Assembly: GCF_963924675.1 (NCBI RefSeq)
Contig: NC_089232.1
Coordinates: 41,146,022-41,210,021 of the forward strand
Origin: Phocoena phocoena
Lineage: Eukaryota > Chordata > Mammalia > Artiodactyla > Phocoenidae
Direction of reading: 5' to 3'
DNA: 64,000 nucleotides
The notes beneath the pieces were generated by a model that did no database searches, was not told where the DNA came from, and saw only the letters and a program-made list of their open reading frames with translations. The position numbers and the translations under genes are program-made. Within the stretch, counting starts at the first letter, position 1. Each line of letters opens with the position of its first letter. Shown one piece after another: positions 58,060 to 64,000 of the stretch.

Positions 58060-59794
58060 ACCTTGTCAGAGAGAAAAATCAGAACACTACTGAAAATGGA
58101 AAGACTATCTTTCATGATTGCTAGTGCAATGGCTGTCTCTGTTCCAGCCTCACACTGTCTCTAGATTCCATCGAATCATTTCTGGGGACTCCCACTTCAT
58201 CTAGTCCCAAGTTATATTCTGTGGTGTATTCCATACACATATGCAGTTCTACTTAGGCCAGTTGAGGTTATTTCCATTTGAACCATTGGTGAGAAAATAG
58301 TGTTGATAACAGCCATTAGGTAGCACAGCTATCTACAATTATAGCCATCCCAATTGCTAGCGATCTAGTGGTGAAAATTTCCACATTCCATTTAATCGTA
58401 TAATGATTTATATATACATCTATTGGACTATAAGATACTCCAAGGCAGAGACCATCTTATACATCTTTAAGTCATTACAGCATCTGCCATAATATTGAGT
58501 ATATTGGTCTTAGATGGTGAAATAACAGCATGAATGAATGAAGCAAGGAATTAATATTTAAATACAGGCAATGATTACTTGTGTTACAGTCACAGTATAC
58601 AGAGAACTGCCTGGAGGAGTTTTCAGAGAGCAACAGAGAAGCTTGGCTGACTATTCTTGGAGAACACATTGACTGTTGGATGGAGACAGTTCACCAAGAA
58701 AGCAGATTTTGACCCTTCAAGAACTACAATGTGATGATGAGTTTATGACAGTTCTAAAAGCCAACATACGGTTGGTGGCCAGATTGTGGTTCTGGACTGA
58801 GAGGCTTCCATTTGGAAGGCAGACAAGCATTTGAATTATGGGTCTAATGAAAGTGTCAATAGCAATCCTGTTACTGGAGGAGCTGTAAAACCCTGCTTAA
58901 TGAACTAGGCAGGGACACAAAAACACAACGGTCTAAAATGTACTGTATGAGAAAATGATAATTAGCCCCGATTTCATGTACAAGATAAAATGCATAGGGA
59001 TAATATTACCACTGAGCAATATTATTGCCCTTCAGGGGACTGTTTTGTTAACAGGGTTTGGCTCAGCCTTTCCCATCTTCCTTGTGTGAGTGGAGATGTA
59101 CTATACAATCGTGAGCTGTGAGTCAGGGGAAAGAATGTCAGATGTCAAAATTCCCATCAGAGATACTGACAAATGTTAATGACAGAAAGAAGTGTTCTGG
59201 CCTCATCAAGAGTTCATTCTTATTTAGGAGGCTTTATGCCATATAGGATGATAAGCCAAATGGCTTCCCATGCAAGGGGAATGGGGGTGAACTAGAAAGT
59301 CATTCTCTAACCTTGAAGTCTACTTTTCTAGACCACCGGACATTAACCAGCAAAGTGAGGCAAGACAAGGCCACACCTGGAGGGGACAATTTGGACCATA
59401 GCTATTTACTCCCACGTGACGAATTAGGGAGCTACTGAGGCAGCCCCGAGTATAGAAGGAAACAGTGAACTTGCAGTCAGGGAGCTGAGATTCTGGCCTT
59501 AGCTCTGTACGAACTCCGAATCTGAACTTTCTCATCTCTTCCAAAGGTGAATTAGAGTTCAAAAATTTTAGGGGCTTACAAATCACCTGAGGATTCTGTT
59601 AAAAAAAATACAGATTTTGATTTAGAAGTCTGCACTCTTCACATAACTTGTAATGCAGGTGGGGTGAGGAGAAGGTGGAACAAGATATTTTTAAAAGCAA
59701 GGGGAAAATAATGTATTTTCTAAAATGCTAAATTATGGAGAATATAAGTTGTAAGAAATCAAGAGAAGAAGGAGGTCACCCTGGACTTGGGTCA
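58060..59794. other. Mostly unique DNA with an L2 scrap
   Basis: 58435-58550 is an L2 3' end ('ggactataagatactccaag', 'gcatgaatgaatgaagc'). 59550-59640 may be a small hAT-type fragment ('cacctgaggattctgttaaa'). No gene seen. Confidence 0.45.
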
Positions 59795-60000
59795 AGGGTG
59801 GATTCATGGAGAAAGGCTGGACGTGGGCCTGAAGTTCATTCATTCACAACCAATCTGTATGGCCGGCCGAGAAAGAAAGTTGGACAGTCAGTAGACAGAT
59901 GAGGTGAGAAGATGAAGGGTCTTAAAGAATGGTGAAAGTGATCAGTGTTTGGTTTTGAGAATAAAAGGATCAGCAAGAGTATGTAGTGCAGACCAGGAGA
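59795..60000 (-). repeat. L2 LINE fragment
   Basis: 'ggattcatggagaaaggctg', 'gatgaagggtcttaaagaat' resemble antisense L2 body text. Confidence 0.5.
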
Positions 60001-60584
60001 AAGCAACATATGGGAAACTATTTTTCATCTTCAGCATATATTGGGCACCCAAAATCCATACTGCCAGCGGGGTGGGGAAAAGGGAGCAAGTGTTGCTAAG
60101 ATAACCTAAAGGCAAATCATGTAAAAGCTAAACTTCCAGCCAGACAAAAGGCTACTTGTAAATTACTCCAGTTAATTTCCCAGGTCGTGATTGGTGATTG
60201 CCTCTCTCTGCAAAGCGGTTTATGACATTCTCAATTAAGAATTTGCTATAAAAATGAATGAATGAAGTATTTCAAAACTGCTATGAGATATTAAAAATGA
60301 GTCACTTTTAAAAAGTGGTTTTGTTTCCTGTGTTCTGGATAATGCATTTGAGAATGTAGTTTCCAGCCTCACCCATAACACCATTGTGAAATCAAATTGA
60401 ATGACTCTCTGCTCTTAGAATGATCCCTCATTCAAATGCATTCAATAAATAAAGCCCAAACACAATGAGGCACTTTTCATAGAGCATCCCTGAGAACTAG
60501 GGCCTGGTCTCTCTCACCATATGAAGCTGAGATTGAAGTAAATGAAGCATTCACCCACAATGACTGCATAATACATAGTGACTT
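60001..60584. other. Unique intergenic DNA, no gene seen
   Basis: No repeat or coding signal recognised. Confidence 0.4.
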
Positions 60585-60750
60585 ATTGTTTACTAAGCTC
60601 TTGCATGTACACTATCTCATTTGATCCTCACAACAACCCTACAAAAACAGCACTGTTGGTTTATTATCCCCATTTAACAGATGTAGAATTTAGAGCTCAG
60701 AGTGGTCAGTGACTTGCCCGAAGTCACACAGCAATCCAAAAGGTACTTTA
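60585..60750 (-). repeat. MIR SINE, well preserved
   Basis: 'actatctcatttgatcctca', 'caacaaccctacaaaaacag', 'ttatccccatttaacagatg' and 'gacttgcccgaagtcacaca' are classic antisense MIR. Confidence 0.9.
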
Positions 60751-61399
60751 AATCTTCTCAGCCCCTTCCTTCTCTCCTCCCCAGAACAGGAAACATATTT
60801 TTAAGTACAAAACAATATAATTAGTAGAACTATTACGAAAACTGGGCAGAATATTTAATTCATTCAGATGAATTTTGTAATCCTCCGGTGATTTTGTAAA
60901 TACCGAGGAATTTATTTTCCACCTCCTGCAATTCTGTGAATTCTATCCTGGACAAAAGGTCATCCAAATATGATCCTTGCTCAGAGTTATGGAAATGTAT
61001 GCAGTCTAAAAGAATATGGGCCAAATGCAGAGTAAAAATATCAGTGAAACTCCCAGTGCCATTTTCTCTTGCTGCCTCAGATCCTTTTTGAAATTAGGCA
61101 GGTTATAAATCATAAAAAAAATAAAAATGCAAACTTTTGCCCTAAATTCAATTATCATATATTAGAGGGGGTCATGAGTGCAGTAGATTGGAGAGTGAGT
61201 AAAACAAGACTGAAATAGGTATGGTGGGAAAGCCAGAGACAGGTAGAAAGAATTTTTTTGAAAAAATTTTCAATTTACTTACATCCATAGAACATACTGA
61301 AAATTATCTGAAAAGCAATAGAAAATACAATTTTCTCAAAGTCAACATCTTTTCAGGCTCTAGTCCTACTCAGCTGGAATTTGGTTTAGGGAGTGCTAC
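60751..61399. other. Unique AT-rich DNA, no gene seen
   Basis: No repeat or coding signal recognised. Confidence 0.4.
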
Positions 61400-62050
61400 T
61401 GAACCAGGTTCCTTCTGCCCAACACACAGCAAGCCAAAACACTGAGATGCCGAGGTTTGCAGCAAAGAGAAGGTTTATTTGCAAGGCAGCTAAGCAAGGA
61501 CACAGCAGGACGAGTCTCAGACTCCCAAAGGCAAGGGGCCCAGGATATTTATGGGATAAAGAATAAAGAAGCAGTGCAGTCCGAGGCATGGGGAGCGTGG
61601 GGAACGTGGGGAGAGGTGATTGGCAAAAGGTGCCATGATCTTCATTCTGTGCAGGTGTAACTAAGCTACAGGCCTTGGCACGTTCAAAAATGGAGGTGCT
61701 TGGCACAGTCTGAGGGTGGCACTTTTGAAAGGTCACCATGGGGACAGTTGTACGTCCCCAGTTGGAGGGTCGGTGGTCCTATCCAGTCTTAACCAGCTCA
61801 GCTGGAACTAGACTTCAAGTTCCTGGAAAGCAACTCAGGCAAACATCTTGTTTATGCTACGTGCTCCCTGGAGGACATGCAAGTCTTAAAATGACCTTGA
61901 TTAGTGAAGGCAGGTGAAATGGATTTGACTCATTACCCACAGTTTCAGGAGACAGGAGATTAATGCCTCTTAAAAGTCAAACTGGGTCAAAGCTGTTCGG
62001 AGGAGCACCTAGAAGCCTTGTCGTCCTGGAGGAGAGGGGTTAACAGAATT
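61400..62050 (-). mobile_element. Probable endogenous retrovirus LTR (solo or fragment)
   Basis: Read on the minus strand, a TATA-like 'cataaatatcc' (about 61545-61555) is followed about 75 bases later by an AATAAA polyadenylation signal ('gcaaataaacc' at 61474-61484). A U5-like 'ctttgctgcaaacc' and a '...ggttca' end near 61400 come next. This order is that of a retroviral LTR (U3-R-U5). The U3 start is not defined and no target-site duplication was found. No gag, pol or env sequence adjoins it. Family not assigned. Confidence 0.5.
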
Positions 62051-62412
62051 AAGGATAGCTTCATTTTCTAACATTGCCTTGCAAACACCATTTCTACAGT
62101 CATCAGGGCCAGCCCTCTCGTTCTTCATTCAGCCCTCTGCTTCCATCTTCATTTTGGCTGTGCGGTCATTTATGCAGCAGGAACCTGTCCAGCACCTAGA
62201 CACAGACCACACTGTCTGGCCTCCCACATCCACATCCACTGTTGAGGGAACTTATTCGTTCTAAGGGCCCTTTTCCTCAAAATGTCTAGTTCCATCCTCT
62301 CCTAAGTTACAATGTATCTATTCACCTGTGTGTAACTGTGAATAGCTACAGAGCTTCTGAAAATCCAAAGTTTCTTATTTTTAATTTTTTGTTATAAGGC
62401 ACAAGTTTTTGC
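62051..62412. other. Unique DNA, or U3 flank of the LTR
   Basis: No clear repeat. A possible outer part of the LTR cannot be excluded. Confidence 0.35.
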
Positions 62413-64000
62413 TTTTTTTCTTTTAACATCTTTATTGGAGTATAATTGCTTTACAATGCTGTGTTAGTTTCTGCTTTATAACAAAGTGAATCAGTTAAAC
62501 ATATACATATGTCTCTATATCTCTTCCCTCTTGCATTTCCCTCCCTCCCACCCTCCCCATCCCACCCCTCTAGGTTGTCACAAAGCACCAAGCTGATCTC
62601 TCTGTGCTATGCAGCTGATTCCCACTAGCTATCTATTTTACGTTTGGTAGTGTATATATGTCCATGCCATTCTCTCACTTTGTCCCAGCTTACTCTTCCC
62701 CCTGCCCGTATCCTCAAGTCCATTCTCTAGTAGGTCTGCATCTTTATTCCCGTCTTGCCACTAGGTTCTTCATGACCACGGTTTTTTATTTTTTTTTTTT
62801 TGATTCCATATATATGTGGTAGCATACGGTATTTTTTTTTTTTTTTTTTTGCGTTACGCGGGCTTCTCAATGTTGTGGCCTCTCCCGTTGCGGAGCACAG
62901 GCTCCGGACGCGCAGGCTCAGCGGCCATGGCTCACGGGCCTAGCTGCTCCGCGGCATGTGGGATCTTCCCGGACCGGGGCACGAACCCGTGTCCCCTGCA
63001 TCGGCAGGCGGACTCTCAACCACTGCGCCACCAGGGAAGCCCAGCATACGGTATTTGTTTTTCACTTTCTGACTTACTTCACTCTGTCTGACAGTCTCTA
63101 GGTCCATCCACCTCACTACAAATAACTCAGTTTCGTTCCTTTTTATGGCTGAGTAATATTCCATTGTATATATGTGCCACATCTTCTTTATCCATTCATC
63201 AGTTTATGGACACTTAGGTTGTTACCATGTCCTGCCTATTGTAAATAGAGCTGCAATGAACATTTTGGTACATGACTCTTTTTGAATTATGGTTTGCTCA
63301 GGGAATATGCCCAGTAGTAGGACTACTGGGTCGTGTGGTAGTTCTATTTTTAGTTTTTTAAGGAACCTCCATACTGTTCTCCATAGTGGCTATATCAACT
63401 TACATTCCCACCAACAGTGCAAGAGCGTTCCCTTTTCTCCACACCCTCTCCAGCATTTATTGTTTGTAAATTTTTTGATGATGGCCATTCTGACCAGTGT
63501 GAGATGATATTTCATTGTGGTTTTGATCTGCATTTCTCTAATGATTAAGGATGTTGAGCATTCTTTCATGCGTCTTTTGGCAATCTGTATATCTTCTTAT
63601 AGAGAAATGTCTATTTAGGTCTTCTGCCCATTTTTGGATTCAGTTGTTTGTTTTTTTGATATTGAGCTGCATAAGCTGCTTGCAAATTTTGGAGATAAAT
63701 CCTTTGTCAGTTGTTTCATTTGCAAATATTTTCTCCCATTCTGAGGGTTGTCTAAACGTCTTAATTATGGATTCCTTCGCTGTACAAAAGCTTTTAAGTT
63801 TCATTAGGTCCCATTTGTTTATTTTTGTTTTTATTTCCATTTCTCTAGGAGGTGGGTCAAAAAGGATCTTTCTGTGATTTATGTCATAGAGTGTTCTGCC
63901 AATGTTTTCCTCTAACAGTTGATGGTGTCCGGCCTTACACTTAGGTCTTTAATCCATTTTGAGTTTACGTTTGTGTATGGTGTTAGGGAGTGTTCTAATT
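62413..64000 (-). mobile_element. LINE-1 element, continues past window end
   Basis: The 3' end is at about 62413-62425 (T-run, then 'aacatctttattggagtata'). The 3'UTR reaches about 62800, and the ORF2 C-terminal half runs from there to the window edge, interrupted by a SINE. ORF2 pieces include M-E-I-K-T-K-I-N-K-W-D-L-M (63840-63640) and I-Y-T-M-E-Y-Y-S-A-I-K near 63160-63180. It is broken by stops and frameshifts. It lies in the same orientation as the L1 at 1-5290 and is closely similar to that element's 3' 1.0 kb. Confidence 0.95.
62821..63056 (-). mobile_element. CHR-type SINE nested in L1, minus strand, with perfect TSD
   Basis: The body is 62835-63042. A perfect 14-bp target-site duplication 'agcatacggtattt' (62821-62834 and 63043-63056) is made of L1 sequence: the left copy continues the L1 'gtggtagcatacgg' and the right copy leads back into 'gtttttcactttctgactta'. 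B-box region 'gggttcgtgccccggtccgg' and tRNA-like head are intact. The SINE is younger than the host L1. Confidence 0.97.

Noticed and set aside
1..64000. CRISPR arrays, bacterial operons or phage genes
   Set aside because: The SINEs, MIRs, L2s and L1s show vertebrate nuclear DNA. No regularly spaced short repeats are present.

Overview
The window looks like intergenic or deep-intronic nuclear DNA from a cetacean, probably a toothed whale. The strongest evidence is eight copies of the tRNA-Glu-derived cetartiodactyl CHR SINE. They open with a 'cttccctggtggtgcagtgg' type head, and the short copies carry the 'gcggctgggcccgtgagccatg' type body typical of whales and dolphins. The L1 elements are of artiodactyl/cetacean type. 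Family names come from sequence memory, since no database could be searched.

Layout. Bases 1-5290 are a long, decayed L1 on the minus strand, with its 3' end cut by the window edge, ORF2 and ORF1 wrecked, and part of the 5'UTR present. From 5.3 to 62.4 kb the DNA is mostly unique sequence peppered with old MIR and L2 fragments, one MER5A-like hAT element, one small palindromic MITE-like element, two LTR-like stretches, microsatellites and the young SINEs. SINEs lie at 11.4, 13.9, 18.5, 19.9, 25.0 and 42.7 kb (plus strand) and at 48.4 and 62.8 kb (minus strand). A 0.55-kb twin-primed (5'-inverted) L1 sits at 28.5-29.05 kb with a perfect 13-bp target-site duplication. A second minus-strand L1 starts at 62.4 kb and runs off the right edge; a SINE is nested inside it.

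Coding content. I find no intact cellular gene. Nearly all longer open frames are L1 or SINE translations or chance frames. Two short minus-strand stretches look like exons. 56382-56549 is 168 bp, phase 1-1, with a strong acceptor and donor but an in-frame TGA near its end. 36046-36134 is 89 bp, and its translation resembles the start of an ADAM/ADAMTS prodomain (a Y-E-V-V-I-P-V core). Their phases are compatible, but a single transcript is only a hypothesis.

Unexplained structure. The clearest case is a roughly 120-130 bp sequence present twice, at 41878-42007 and 43833-43950, in the same orientation and matching no repeat I recognise. Others are a pair of perfect octamer motifs 19 bp apart near 52.5 kb, a 44-bp pair of similar segments at 31.4 and 33.8 kb, and several repeat-poor AT-rich blocks that could be conserved regulatory DNA. 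I see no CRISPR array, rRNA, functional tRNA gene or unknown multi-gene system.
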